From a virus: a stretch of 60,555 bases of DNA. A program made the translations under genes and the position numbers. The notes under the pieces were generated by a model, which was given only the letters and a program-made list of their open reading frames with translations, was not told the origin of the DNA and ran no database searches. This document shows, piece after piece, positions 7,071 to 15,024 of the stretch. Within the stretch, counting starts at the first letter, position 1, and every line of letters starts with the position of its first letter. The stretch spans positions 1-60,555 of IMG/VR virus record IMGVR_UViG_3300002835_000195; one strand, written 5' to 3'.

Positions 7071-7808
7071 TTACTGCTGTCCGTTTATTACTCCATTAAC
7101 GGTTCCGTCGCTGCCGTAGCGATTTATTCTCCCTGTTTTGGGATTTACTGCGAATGCTGTTTGTCTTGGTTGTGGCGATGGAAGAATCTGCTGCGGTAGG
7201 TTTAGTCCAAACGGAGAAACTTGTTGTTGTGCAGCAGAAGGAGTAGTTGACGGCGGATTTGGTAGAAGTGTAACAGCGGGTGTGTATTTTCTATACGCAA
7301 GCACAATGTCTTGTGTAAGTATTTCGTTGTCTTTTTCGTATCCAAGCATGAGTTCTCCTATTTGCTTTGGATACATTTCTTCAATTACTGCGGAATACAC
7401 CACTTGATCGCTTTTGTCTAAAACATTGATTACTCCATCTGTGATGTATTCGTCATAAAATGCGAACTTATAGTTGAAAGGATTGCAGATAAAGTTTAAC
7501 CACTCTTCAAAAAATGCTCGTTCTTTTAGATCGCCCGATAGTATGTACGAAAGCGTCAAGTCTCCAGAGTATAGAGGTTCGGTTGGAAACTGTCTTTGTG
7601 GTCCGTAGAACCTGTAGTTTTGTGTGGTGAGTGATCTTCCAGGAACAGAAGCAGAAGTGCACCGTAGAGTTAGTTGCTTTTGTGATGCTGGACGATATCC
7701 AAATATTGCGGGTGTGTTTAACACCATTTCAAAACGGTTGGCGTATATCAGGCTGTCCCGATATATTTCGCCCATCATTTCATTAATATTGGATGGAATG
7801 TATGTCAT
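7071..7808 (-). CDS. Tail-tube-like baseplate protein (gp19/gp54-type)
   Basis: The 245-aa protein has the look of the T4 gp19/gp54 tube-fold family: an N-terminal strand (YANRFEMVLNTPAIFGYR), a loop of the kind CTSASVPGRSLTT, then PLYSGDLTLSYILSGDLKERAFFEEWLNFIC, the central strand-helix unit seen in tail-tube and tube-initiator proteins. The last 70 residues are Pro/Gln-rich and likely disordered. The ATG overlaps the stop of the preceding gene (ATGA), so translation is coupled. Within a hub and tape-measure operon a tube initiator such as gp54 is the most likely role, but gp19 paralogues are hard to tell apart without a profile search. Confidence 0.6.
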   Translation of the reverse strand: MTYIPSNINEMMGEIYRDSLIYANRFEMVLNTPAIFGYRPASQKQLTLRCTSASVPGRSLTTQNYRFYGPQRQFPTEPLYSGDLTLSYILSGDLKERAFFEEWLNFICNPFNYKFAFYDEYITDGVINVLDKSDQVVYSAVIEEMYPKQIGELMLGYEKDNEILTQDIVLAYRKYTPAVTLLPNPPSTTPSAAQQQVSPFGLNLPQQILPSPQPRQTAFAVNPKTGRINRYGSDGTVNGVINGQQ

Positions 7809-8401
7809 GGAGTGTTTCCCGAACGAACATATGAGTTGTATGCCATACGACGAACGCCCATCTTTCGCCCCTTCACGAACAGGGCAAGGTCAACATCCAC
7901 CAACACATCCCAAAATTCCATAGGAATCTGTATGGGTCGCCTACGAAGTCCACCTATTACATAGCGTCGGTAGCAGGGCTTGAAAAAACCAAATTTTCGT
8001 GATCCGTTTAGTCGGTCGTATGAAACTCCCAAACGGGTAAGAGACTCGTCACCGCTTCTACGCATTGGTAAATTTGTTTCTATGGCACCGAACAATTGCC
8101 GTCTCCATTTTTGGGCAACATAGTGCAGATTCAGTCCTTCAAACCCGTCTTTGTGTACTTTGGTTACGATTACTAGTGGAAACACATCGTAGGCTTTAGA
8201 TGAATTTAAAAATCTGTCGTCTTGTGGTTTATATTTAAAAAATACCATCTGCCCTGCCATGAGCCGTGACGGAGTGCGTAGTTCTCCAATGGTATTCAAA
8301 TACTTCAGTAATTGCAGATACGATTGGTCTGTGCCACCAAGACCAGCAATAGTCTCTTCTAGTAGGGCTTTTAGTTCTTTTGGTTGTTGCGGGGTTATCA
8401 T
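7805..8401 (-). CDS. Conserved T4-like protein of unknown function next to gp4
   Basis: The protein has 198 aa. The readable segments VFFKYKPQDDR, YDVFPLVIVTKVHKDGFEGLNLHYVAQKWRR and FKPCYRRYVIGGLRRRPIQIPMEFWDVLVDVDLALF recall a small protein found beside morphogenesis genes in other T4-like marine phages. I cannot attach a proven function. It is rich in Arg and Lys with hydrophobic strands and could be a DNA- or baseplate-associated structural protein. It overlaps both neighbours by 4 bp (ATGA at each junction), so it is translated together with gp4 and the tube-like protein. T4 gene 2 (DNA end protector) lies near gene 4 in T4 and is one candidate, not supported by any motif I can name. Confidence 0.55.
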   Translation of the reverse strand: MITPQQPKELKALLEETIAGLGGTDQSYLQLLKYLNTIGELRTPSRLMAGQMVFFKYKPQDDRFLNSSKAYDVFPLVIVTKVHKDGFEGLNLHYVAQKWRRQLFGAIETNLPMRRSGDESLTRLGVSYDRLNGSRKFGFFKPCYRRYVIGGLRRRPIQIPMEFWDVLVDVDLALFVKGRKMGVRRMAYNSYVRSGNTP

Positions 8402-8841
8402 GTCTTGTGTCTAAACAGATCGTCTTCGGTAAGCACTCGGAACTCCCAACCACGAGACTCCGCAGCAGTTTTAGCCGCTGCCCATTTAGCCTTGTTGGTG
8501 ATCCATGTTTGGGCTTCATACAGGTAATTGCGGCTACGCTTTTTTGGTTTCTTTGGTTCCTGTGTCTGTTTTTTTGGTTTTACTTCAATCAGCATGGTTT
8601 TTACCCCACCATCGGTAGTACGCATCTCCACGATAAAATCCACAAAGTAGCGGTGCGGTTTTCGGTCAAGTGGGCTGATATATGGTATCACCACCTCTTC
8701 TGACCCCCATCGCAGCACAGTTTCGCTCAGGTCACAGAATTTCATAAACCGCCGTTCCCACATAGAACGGTACACTATTTGGGTGGGGTTGCCCATGTAT
8801 TTGGATGGGTTGGTTGGGCTAAAATATCCTTTGTAGGGCAT
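8398..8841 (-). CDS. gp4: Head completion nuclease gp4
   Basis: This 147-aa protein is similar to T4 gp4 (gp50/4 head completion). It shows the TnsA/endonuclease-like pattern: GNPTQIVYRSMWERRFMKF (residues about 16-34) with the conserved Glu in SMWE, then HRYFVDFIVEM with the catalytic-type Asp, then LIEVKPKKQT, the E-x-K of restriction-endonuclease folds. The C-terminus YEAQTWITNKAKWAAAKTAA and GWEFRVLTEDDL completes the family profile. In T4 it acts after DNA packaging so that the head can join the neck. It heads the minus-strand operon, divergent from gp48 with only 36 bp between them. No clear Shine-Dalgarno precedes the ATG. Confidence 0.88.
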   Translation of the reverse strand: MPYKGYFSPTNPSKYMGNPTQIVYRSMWERRFMKFCDLSETVLRWGSEEVVIPYISPLDRKPHRYFVDFIVEMRTTDGGVKTMLIEVKPKKQTQEPKKPKKRSRNYLYEAQTWITNKAKWAAAKTAAESRGWEFRVLTEDDLFRHKT

Positions 8842-8848
8842 ATAGATA
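8841..8848 (+). promoter_or_regulatory. Candidate late promoter (TATAGATA) for the gp48 operon
   Basis: TATAGATA lies in the divergent gap before gp48, 30 bases from its ATG. The same octamer precedes gp26 and gp19. Confidence 0.42.
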
Positions 8849-8877
8849 TGTAGAAGTCCACGAGGAAAAAATAGCCA

Positions 8878-10368
8878 ATGGCTGAATCCACACCAGAAAA
8901 TCTATCGTCCAAGCCTGTTGGTGCCACCAACAGACCCCAAAACTACGGTGGAATACGAAATGGAGTAGTTGGTCCTCAAAGCGGAGACACCATAATCTCT
9001 GCTCTTGAAAACACACCAAGACCACATCGTGGTTCACGAAATCAGCCGTCTGTTATGAAATATCCTGATGCTATTGGTCAATCAGAAGTTCCTCATGTCA
9101 TGCAGTTCAAAATATTTTGGCGGTGGGAACGGCCAGACTTGGCAAATCGACTGGACTCCCTAAAGCAAGAGAGCCAAACCAATATAGAGGCTCTACAAAC
9201 AAGTCTTTCAACACTAGACAGCGAGTCTTCAGACTTTGCATCTGAAGTGTTAAACGATCAACGAGTTTCAAAAATAATAGATCAAAACAATATTCGTGGG
9301 CTGTTTGAGCGTGGTGATTTGGAAGGATGGGAAGCAAAATCTATTCTAGAAGAAACTCTTAAAAGTGAACAAGCAAAGGTTGATACAATTAGTGCGTATC
9401 GTGCAGAACTTTTAGGCAAAACCACACCTGATTCAGATGAGAGATTAGCGTTACGAAGCGGATTCAATGAGCAGTTAGCAAACCTTGATCCTCTTGAGAC
9501 AGGAGCAAAAGCAGGAGGTCTTGCTGCGCTTGGTCAAGCGGTTACAAGTTTCCGTAGCACCAGTGGAACGGTTGGTTCTCGTTTGAGGAAAGCAGGCATA
9601 AGTGGTTTGAAGACTGGACTAGTGGTCGGAGCAGGAACGGCAGTTGCAACAGCACTTGGAAAATATTTACAGGCTGAACCAGTATACGACCAGATGGTGT
9701 CCATTTATCTGCCTATGTGTACCAAAATAAATCAAACCGATGTGTTTTCTTACAAAGAAGCAAACATGGCGGTTGCTGGTGGGCTAATGGATATTTTGGG
9801 TGGACCTATGAAAGAATCACTGGTTCAGGGAGTTCAGGCTCTTGCTACAAAAGTTGGTGACACTAAAGGATTGGGAGACGCTGTTTCTGCTTTTACAGGC
9901 ACAGTAATCAATCCCCGTCTCGAAAAGATATTCCAACAAAAAGGTATCAGAACATTCACTTTTTCTTGGGATTTCTATCCACGAAACCCAGTTGAAGTAG
10001 AAAACATCAAGGCAATCATTGATACATTCCGATACCATTCTCACCCAGCCATTTCTATGGATTCTGATGCCCATAAAGACGCATCAGCAGAACAGAAACA
10101 AGCACACACCAAAATAATGCTTCGCGTTCCTGCCGAATTTGAGGTGCGATTTTTATCTTCAACCCCAAACCCTGGAATTGTGGGATACACCGAAAACGAA
10201 TACATTCCAAAGGTTGGGCGGTGTGTAATCACGGATATCCAAGCCGACTATACTCCAAACAGTATATTCTCTACTTTCCAAAACAATGCTCCTACTGCTG
10301 TTACTTTTACTCTTACAATGAGTGAAGTAACACAGATGACTCGTGAGCATGTGGAGGCTGGATACTAA
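8878..10368 (+). CDS. gp48: Baseplate tail-tube cap gp48
   Basis: At 496 aa it is longer than T4 gp48 (364 aa). The C-terminal half carries the family pattern: ADPVYDQM-type segment AEPVYDQMVSIYLPMCTKIN, then FTFSWDFYPRNPVEVENIKAIID, PAEFEVRFLSSTPNPG and a final ITDIQADYTPNSIFSTFQNN strand set that is tube-like. The region around residues 80-240 is helical and seems to be an insertion relative to T4. gp48 sits on the baseplate hub and nucleates the tail tube. A GAGG lies ahead of the ATG. It is first in a long plus-strand baseplate operon and its stop overlaps the start of gp53 (TAATG). Confidence 0.85.
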   Translation: MAESTPENLSSKPVGATNRPQNYGGIRNGVVGPQSGDTIISALENTPRPHRGSRNQPSVMKYPDAIGQSEVPHVMQFKIFWRWERPDLANRLDSLKQESQTNIEALQTSLSTLDSESSDFASEVLNDQRVSKIIDQNNIRGLFERGDLEGWEAKSILEETLKSEQAKVDTISAYRAELLGKTTPDSDERLALRSGFNEQLANLDPLETGAKAGGLAALGQAVTSFRSTSGTVGSRLRKAGISGLKTGLVVGAGTAVATALGKYLQAEPVYDQMVSIYLPMCTKINQTDVFSYKEANMAVAGGLMDILGGPMKESLVQGVQALATKVGDTKGLGDAVSAFTGTVINPRLEKIFQQKGIRTFTFSWDFYPRNPVEVENIKAIIDTFRYHSHPAISMDSDAHKDASAEQKQAHTKIMLRVPAEFEVRFLSSTPNPGIVGYTENEYIPKVGRCVITDIQADYTPNSIFSTFQNNAPTAVTFTLTMSEVTQMTREHVEAGY

Positions 10369-11285
10369 TGTATTTCAGCAACTTTCCAATCCTTTTGTAT
10401 CCCTATCAGATTGGTGATGCTACAAAAAATATTGCTGCACGAAATATTCTTCGCAGAGTGGTCATGTCCGAAGAAACCAAAGCGTCTCGCGGTGCGTTTG
10501 TGGAATACCATATAAAAGATGGAGAGCGTCCCGAGCATATAGCAGATAGAGTTTACGGCAATCCAGAAGACCACTGGATAGTTCTTTTGTCCAACGATAT
10601 TATTGATCCGTATCACGATTGGTATAAGTCTTCCTCTGCTATGGAAGAGTATATCTCGAAAAAGTACGGAGGCTTTTCTGTGTTTTTTACAGATACAAGT
10701 GACGCATTTGTATACAATACTAATCTGTTTGTTGGTTCAACTCTTGAGCAAAATGGAGCATTCTCTTCCATAACAGAATATCATCCCACCCTGTGTAAGT
10801 TGGTTGTTGACTCGCCTTCTTTCACGACAGGAACCGCAACAGTTGGTCTTTCTGGCGGAAGCAGCATACAAATCAAAATTCAACGGGTCTTGCCTTCGTA
10901 TACTGCTGTAAACTATTTTAGAGCATATGGTCTTACTGCCACAATAGGACCAACAGGAGAAAACGGAACAGACGAGATTCCGTCTCTTGATCCTTTGGCT
11001 AAACAGACCAATCAGTATTCTGATTACACTCAATTAGGTGTGGTTGGTGGTGGGTATCCCGTAGTAGGAATTCGCACAACAAGCGGAACCACAGGATCGG
11101 TAGCGTTGTGGCAAACTTACATTGGCGGGTATATGGGAATTTCTGGAGATGCTGTGAATCAATACGCGGTTTCTAATTTCACCTATGAAACAGAACGAAA
11201 CGAACTGCGAAGAAAAATAAAGGTGTTGCATCCACGCTATGCGGATAGTGTAAAGCGAGAGATAGAAAATCTCCTAAAGGTGTAA
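10368..11285 (+). CDS. gp53: Baseplate wedge protein gp53
   Basis: The 305-aa protein begins MYFSNFPILLYPYQIGDATKN and continues with YHIKDGERPEHIADRVYGNPEDHWIVLLSN, the LysM-like signature of T4 gp53. In T4, gp53 clamps adjacent wedges together and completes the baseplate ring around the hub. The middle (about 110-220) is a beta-rich insertion. The C-terminal ETERNELRRKIKVLHPRYADSVKREIENLL is a helical anchor. T4 gp53 has 196 aa, so this version carries about 100 extra residues. The start overlaps the gp48 stop, implying coupled translation. Confidence 0.87.
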   Translation: MYFSNFPILLYPYQIGDATKNIAARNILRRVVMSEETKASRGAFVEYHIKDGERPEHIADRVYGNPEDHWIVLLSNDIIDPYHDWYKSSSAMEEYISKKYGGFSVFFTDTSDAFVYNTNLFVGSTLEQNGAFSSITEYHPTLCKLVVDSPSFTTGTATVGLSGGSSIQIKIQRVLPSYTAVNYFRAYGLTATIGPTGENGTDEIPSLDPLAKQTNQYSDYTQLGVVGGGYPVVGIRTTSGTTGSVALWQTYIGGYMGISGDAVNQYAVSNFTYETERNELRRKIKVLHPRYADSVKREIENLLKV

Positions 11286-11289
11286 TATT

Positions 11290-12615
11290 ATGGCACAACA
11301 GATAGGCAGCAATCTAATCAAGGCTGGTGATTATAAACTCACCAAGTTATTGCTCCGCTCTTCTGTTACCAATAAAGAATTGGATGTATCTAATCTGTAC
11401 TCAAAGTTTGAATTGTTTGAAGACCTGTTTTCTCCGTACATGAGTGGAATGGTGTACATGAACGAATCGTTTAATGCTCCTGAAATCCTTCCAATCACTG
11501 GGCAAGAGTTTTTAGATGTAGAGTTTAAGACTGATGTTCAGAATGTAAAACCAGTAAAGAAAACTTTTAGAGTTTACAAACTGGATAAACACAGCCCAGA
11601 TCCTAACGGAAAAGGACAGCAATATACTTTGCACCTAATAAGCGAAGGTGGAATGATAAACCATTCCCAACGCTGCGGATATGCTGTAAACGGTTCGGTT
11701 TCTAAAATGATAGAAACTGTTGTAACAAAACATTTTCCGTCCCATATATGGGAAAACCGTTTTGATGTTCAACCAACAGTTGACAATTACTCGTTTGTTC
11801 TTCCAAAAAGTTATACACCATTCAAAGCCATATCGTGGTTGGCAGGAAAAGGAATAAGCGATGCGGTTGATGATTACAGTCCGTTTTTCTTTTACGAGAC
11901 ATTTGACGGATACTCTTTTAAGAGCCTGACTAAAATAATCGAAGACGGGTCAAAAGTTGTTCAAGACTACTATTTTATAAAAGATAAACTCGCTACACCC
12001 GATGGAGGTCCATCAAGTCTTCCAACAGATGGACCATTGAGTGCTGTGTTTCACCGAGTTCAGGCGTTAGAAGAGGTGTCGCGGTTTAACATGGCAGAAA
12101 ACATTATTGGTGGTGTTGTGTCTTCGCGTTTGATTGTTCACGATATGCTGCGTAAAGAGCAACGAGAGATACAGTTTAGAGAGAGCGATGTGTTTGAAGA
12201 CTGTAAGAAATTGGGTTCTAAACCACACTACAAGAACTCAAAAAACGATGATGAGTATTTCTACAATCAACCGTGCTCGTATTACTTTTTGCCGTCTAAT
12301 AGTTACACGGCTTACACCGAGCAAAATAACATCGTAGATAATGTTGGAGTTGAATCGTATTTCTTGAAACGAAAATATCATGTGAATGCTATAATGACAC
12401 AGAAAATTGCCATAGACATATACGGAGACAGCACCAAGCGTGTTGGTCAGGTTGTAAACCTGTACACTCCAAAGTTTTCGGCAGATCATGCGATAAAAAG
12501 TGATAAAGCAGACAAGAATTTTAGCGGCAATTATCTGATTACATCGGTGCGACACACCTTTGGAACTGCTTACAGTTGCAAACTTGAACTTTCAAGAAAT
12601 GCGATGGGGGTATAA
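11290..12615 (+). CDS. gp27: Baseplate hub protein gp27
   Basis: The 441-aa protein fits the gp27/gpD hub fold by length, position and pattern. An N-terminal beta domain (YKLTKLLLRSSVTNKELDVSNLY, then FEDLFSPYMSGMVYMNES) is followed by the second tube-like domain (FRVYKLDKHS, YTLHLISEGGMINHSQRCG). A helical linker reads VSKMIETVVTKHF and TPFKAISWLAGKGISD. The C-terminal half has FFFYETFDGYSFKSL and GNYLITSVRHTFG. In T4 a gp27 trimer forms the torus that holds the gp5 spike and matches the tube's sixfold symmetry to the spike's threefold symmetry. It is directly followed by the gp5 spike (stop/start overlap at 12615), which strengthens the call. T4 gp27 is 391 aa. Confidence 0.8.
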   Translation: MAQQIGSNLIKAGDYKLTKLLLRSSVTNKELDVSNLYSKFELFEDLFSPYMSGMVYMNESFNAPEILPITGQEFLDVEFKTDVQNVKPVKKTFRVYKLDKHSPDPNGKGQQYTLHLISEGGMINHSQRCGYAVNGSVSKMIETVVTKHFPSHIWENRFDVQPTVDNYSFVLPKSYTPFKAISWLAGKGISDAVDDYSPFFFYETFDGYSFKSLTKIIEDGSKVVQDYYFIKDKLATPDGGPSSLPTDGPLSAVFHRVQALEEVSRFNMAENIIGGVVSSRLIVHDMLRKEQREIQFRESDVFEDCKKLGSKPHYKNSKNDDEYFYNQPCSYYFLPSNSYTAYTEQNNIVDNVGVESYFLKRKYHVNAIMTQKIAIDIYGDSTKRVGQVVNLYTPKFSADHAIKSDKADKNFSGNYLITSVRHTFGTAYSCKLELSRNAMGV

Positions 12616-13712
12616 TGAAAGGCTTTTCAGGACGAGAAGGATTTGTGTGGTGGCACGGTGTCGTTGAGGACAACGCTGATCCGTTGTATCTTGGACGCTG
12701 CCGAGTTCGCATATTTGGATTTCATAGCGACAACAAAGTAGAGTTGCCTACCGCAGCCCTGCCGTGGGCGTATCCTATGCAGCCAATTACAAGTGCTGCT
12801 CTGTCTGGTATTGGACAGTCTCCCACAGGACTCCTGAACGGCTCTCATGTGTTTGGATTCTTTAGAGACGGAGACGACGCACAAGAGCCTGTAATGATGG
12901 GATCTTTTGGTGGTGTGCCACAAGCAAACGCTGATACATCTAAAGGATTTGATGATCCTAGCGGAATCTATCCTGCAAAAGCCGAAGATGTGAACAATGG
13001 AGTGTTTCCTGTTGGCGTGTCTGTTGTTGGTGAAGCCGACACAAACAGACTTGCTAGAAACAATGGAGAAAATAATGGGCAAGGAACTGTCGCAGAAAGA
13101 CGGGCAAGAACAGTCAAACAAAATGTTCAAAGTGCTCCTGGAATCAAAGACGGTAAGAGCCAATGGAGCGAGCCACAAACCCCATACAATGCCGTGTATC
13201 CAAAAAATCATGTACTGTATACCGAAAGCGGTCATGTAAAAGAATATGACGATACCCCTGGAGCAGAACGCATCCACGAGTATCACACATCAGGCACTTT
13301 CACAGAGGTTGGAAACGGGTGGACAAATAATCCTGATGGAACCCGAGTTCAGAAAATCGTGGGTGACGATTACGAAATATGTTTGGGAAACAAAAAGGTG
13401 TATATTGGTGGCAAAGAAGGACTTAATGTCGTGGTTGATGGGCCAGTCAACCTTACAGTCAACGGCAACGGCAGCAATATTCAAATAGACGGCAACATTA
13501 ATATTTTTGCAAAGGCTGAAGTAAATCTGCAATGCGAAGGCAAGTTCCGTGCTTCAGGCAAACAGATGGAATTTTTTGCTGCTGATAGTATTGCGTTCTC
13601 GGGCAAGACTGTGGAATTCATATCTGATGGCTCTGTGGCTGTGGTGGGTAGCCGTATTGAGTTGAACTCTGGTCAGCCGTCTGTTCGCCCAAGCAAGGTG
13701 CAGTTGCAATGA
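12615..13712 (+). CDS. gp5: Baseplate spike protein gp5 (OB fold and beta-helix, no lysozyme domain)
   Basis: The 365-aa protein has an N-terminal OB-fold (residues about 8-110: WWHGVVEDNADPLYLGRCRVRIFG, LPTAALPWAYPM, VFGFFRDGDDAQEPVMMGSFGG), as in T4 gp5 and VgrG. A linker runs from 110 to 210. The C-terminus (about 240-350) is made of short repeats such as VNLTVNGNGSNIQIDGNINI and VEFISDGSVAVVGSRIEL, the triple-stranded beta-helix needle. T4 gp5 (575 aa) carries a lysozyme between these two parts. Here the segment in between has no lysozyme-like sequence and is too short. The needle should pierce the outer membrane mechanically. It is followed by a carbohydrate-binding-like protein and a PAAR tip, each overlapping by a few bases. 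Confidence 0.87.
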   Translation: MKGFSGREGFVWWHGVVEDNADPLYLGRCRVRIFGFHSDNKVELPTAALPWAYPMQPITSAALSGIGQSPTGLLNGSHVFGFFRDGDDAQEPVMMGSFGGVPQANADTSKGFDDPSGIYPAKAEDVNNGVFPVGVSVVGEADTNRLARNNGENNGQGTVAERRARTVKQNVQSAPGIKDGKSQWSEPQTPYNAVYPKNHVLYTESGHVKEYDDTPGAERIHEYHTSGTFTEVGNGWTNNPDGTRVQKIVGDDYEICLGNKKVYIGGKEGLNVVVDGPVNLTVNGNGSNIQIDGNINIFAKAEVNLQCEGKFRASGKQMEFFAADSIAFSGKTVEFISDGSVAVVGSRIELNSGQPSVRPSKVQLQ

Positions 13713-13930
13713 ACTATCGTGGCGACCACCGCAAGTACGAGCCAAACAGTTCCGTATATCGTGTATACGCTTACGGAGATGTGGTGTCTCGTGAAGGTAA
13801 GTTTTGGATATGTGGAGTTACCCAATCTTATGGGTATTTGCCAAGCGAAACAGAATCAGGATTTACTCTCATGTCTCTGACTGTTGATCCTTCGCCAAAT
13901 CCAAGTATTATAGACGGAGGACTGATCTAA
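13709..13930 (+). CDS. Small protein with CBM5/12-like fold, spike-associated
   Basis: This 73-aa protein sits between the spike and its PAAR tip. The core VYRVYAYGDVVSREGKFWIC, then GYLPSETESGFTLM, resembles the short chitin-binding/CBM5-12 pattern (Y-x-x-G-D-x-V-x-x-x-G-K-x-Y/W). In that family aromatic residues hold polysaccharide. The start overlaps the gp5 stop (ATGA) and its stop overlaps the next start (TAATG), so the three products are made in linked amounts. A role in holding the spike or touching the cell surface is inference. Confidence 0.6.
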   Translation: MNYRGDHRKYEPNSSVYRVYAYGDVVSREGKFWICGVTQSYGYLPSETESGFTLMSLTVDPSPNPSIIDGGLI

Positions 13931-14190
13931 TGCCAGGGGTTTGTAGAGCATTCATAGATACTGCTGGAGGTACTATTTTGGTTGGAGACTCTTCGGTTTT
14001 GGTAGAAGGAAATCCCATAGTAGTAGAGGGAAATCCTGTCGAAGATCACGGAAACAACGAGCACGACGCAGCAACAATGATTAATGGCAATCCACGAGTT
14101 GTAGTAAACGGGATTCCTGTCTGCACAGAAGCAAGTCAGGCATCGTGTGGTGATGTTCCAAGCGGTTCAGCACGAGTAATAGTGGGGTAA
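13930..14190 (+). CDS. PAAR-motif spike tip protein (gp5.4-like)
   Basis: The 86-aa protein has the hydrophobic beta hairpin repeats of PAAR proteins: ILVGDSSVLVEGNPIVVEGN, then ATMINGNPRVVVNGIPVCTE, then GSARVIVG. PAAR proteins form the sharp conical tip of phage and type VI secretion spikes and bind one metal ion through His and Cys side chains. His40, His45, Cys65 and Cys73 are candidates here. Length is close to T4 gp5.4 (97 aa). It follows gp5 and the CBM-like gene in one coupled unit, the expected place for the tip. Confidence 0.87.
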   Translation: MPGVCRAFIDTAGGTILVGDSSVLVEGNPIVVEGNPVEDHGNNEHDAATMINGNPRVVVNGIPVCTEASQASCGDVPSGSARVIVG

Positions 14191-14193
14191 TTT

Positions 14194-15024
14194 ATGGCGT
14201 GTCCATGTAAACAAAAACTAACAGACGAACAAAAAGATTTGGTCAATAGCCAATCGGGCAAGTCTTTTGTGCAAAACACTACAGGCGGACAGGCTGGAGG
14301 CGTTAGTAGTGCTCTTGGTCAGTCTATTGGAAGACTCGGTGCTCTTGCTACTGCTATTCAAACACCAACAATAGGAACTGTTGGCTCTGCTCTTGGAAAC
14401 AGCGGTGTTGATGTTAACAGACTCAATAAAATTATAGCCGACACAACCAATATGCAAAGCGCAGTTAATGCTTTTAAATCCCAAGCAGATAGATTAAGCA
14501 ACCCTCAAACTCTTATGGGCGTGATTGGTAGCATGAATTTTTACGCAAATTTGGGGTGTGCTCTTGGGATTGAGGGACTTGATGTTACCGTTTCTATTGG
14601 CGTACTGACTGGAAACGGTCAAAACGCAATTAGTGTTGCTGGTGGTGTTCAGGTTGATTTGGATCGCATCATAGATAATTTTTCAAGAAATCCGTCTGGT
14701 GCTGGTATGGAAAACGCTGCAAAAGAATTCAATACCGCACTAGAGGGAATAACTTCAAAAATAAACGACGCAACAGGAGCACTAAACAAAGTTACAGGTG
14801 ATAGTGTAAACATGATTAGTCAAGCAGCAGGTGCAATATCAAAATATAGCCAGATCAATTTTTTCAGCAATCTAATCGGAGAAGCAAACGATCCGTGTAA
14901 CAAAATGAGTGTTGCGGTCAATCAGGGAGGATTGCTAACACCAGAGTTTCAGCAGTTAGCGGGTGCAGCAAACGCATCGGTAGCGTCTCCATTCGCAAGT
15001 TCAGGGAGCACAACAACCAGATGA
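14194..15024 (+). CDS. Putative baseplate-associated protein of unknown function
   Basis: The 276-aa protein is low in charged residues and rich in Ala, Gly, Ser and Asn with helical stretches. The N-terminus has a CPCKQKL cysteine pair, the middle reads NFYANLGCALGIEGLDVTVSIG, and the C-terminus is Ser/Thr/Ala-rich. The GCALGI segment and position after the spike resemble proteins of other marine T4-like phages whose role is unknown. It has no signal peptide. It starts three bases after the PAAR stop and its stop overlaps the next ATG (ATGA), so it is part of the same baseplate operon. An assembly factor or hub-associated protein would fit. Confidence 0.6.
   Translation: MACPCKQKLTDEQKDLVNSQSGKSFVQNTTGGQAGGVSSALGQSIGRLGALATAIQTPTIGTVGSALGNSGVDVNRLNKIIADTTNMQSAVNAFKSQADRLSNPQTLMGVIGSMNFYANLGCALGIEGLDVTVSIGVLTGNGQNAISVAGGVQVDLDRIIDNFSRNPSGAGMENAAKEFNTALEGITSKINDATGALNKVTGDSVNMISQAAGAISKYSQINFFSNLIGEANDPCNKMSVAVNQGGLLTPEFQQLAGAANASVASPFASSGSTTTR

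Noticed and set aside
12134-12337. 67-aa plus-strand ORF in gp27
   Set aside because: Out-of-frame shadow within a well-supported gene.
12627-13286. 219-aa minus-strand ORF
   Set aside because: Antisense to gp5 with no family pattern.
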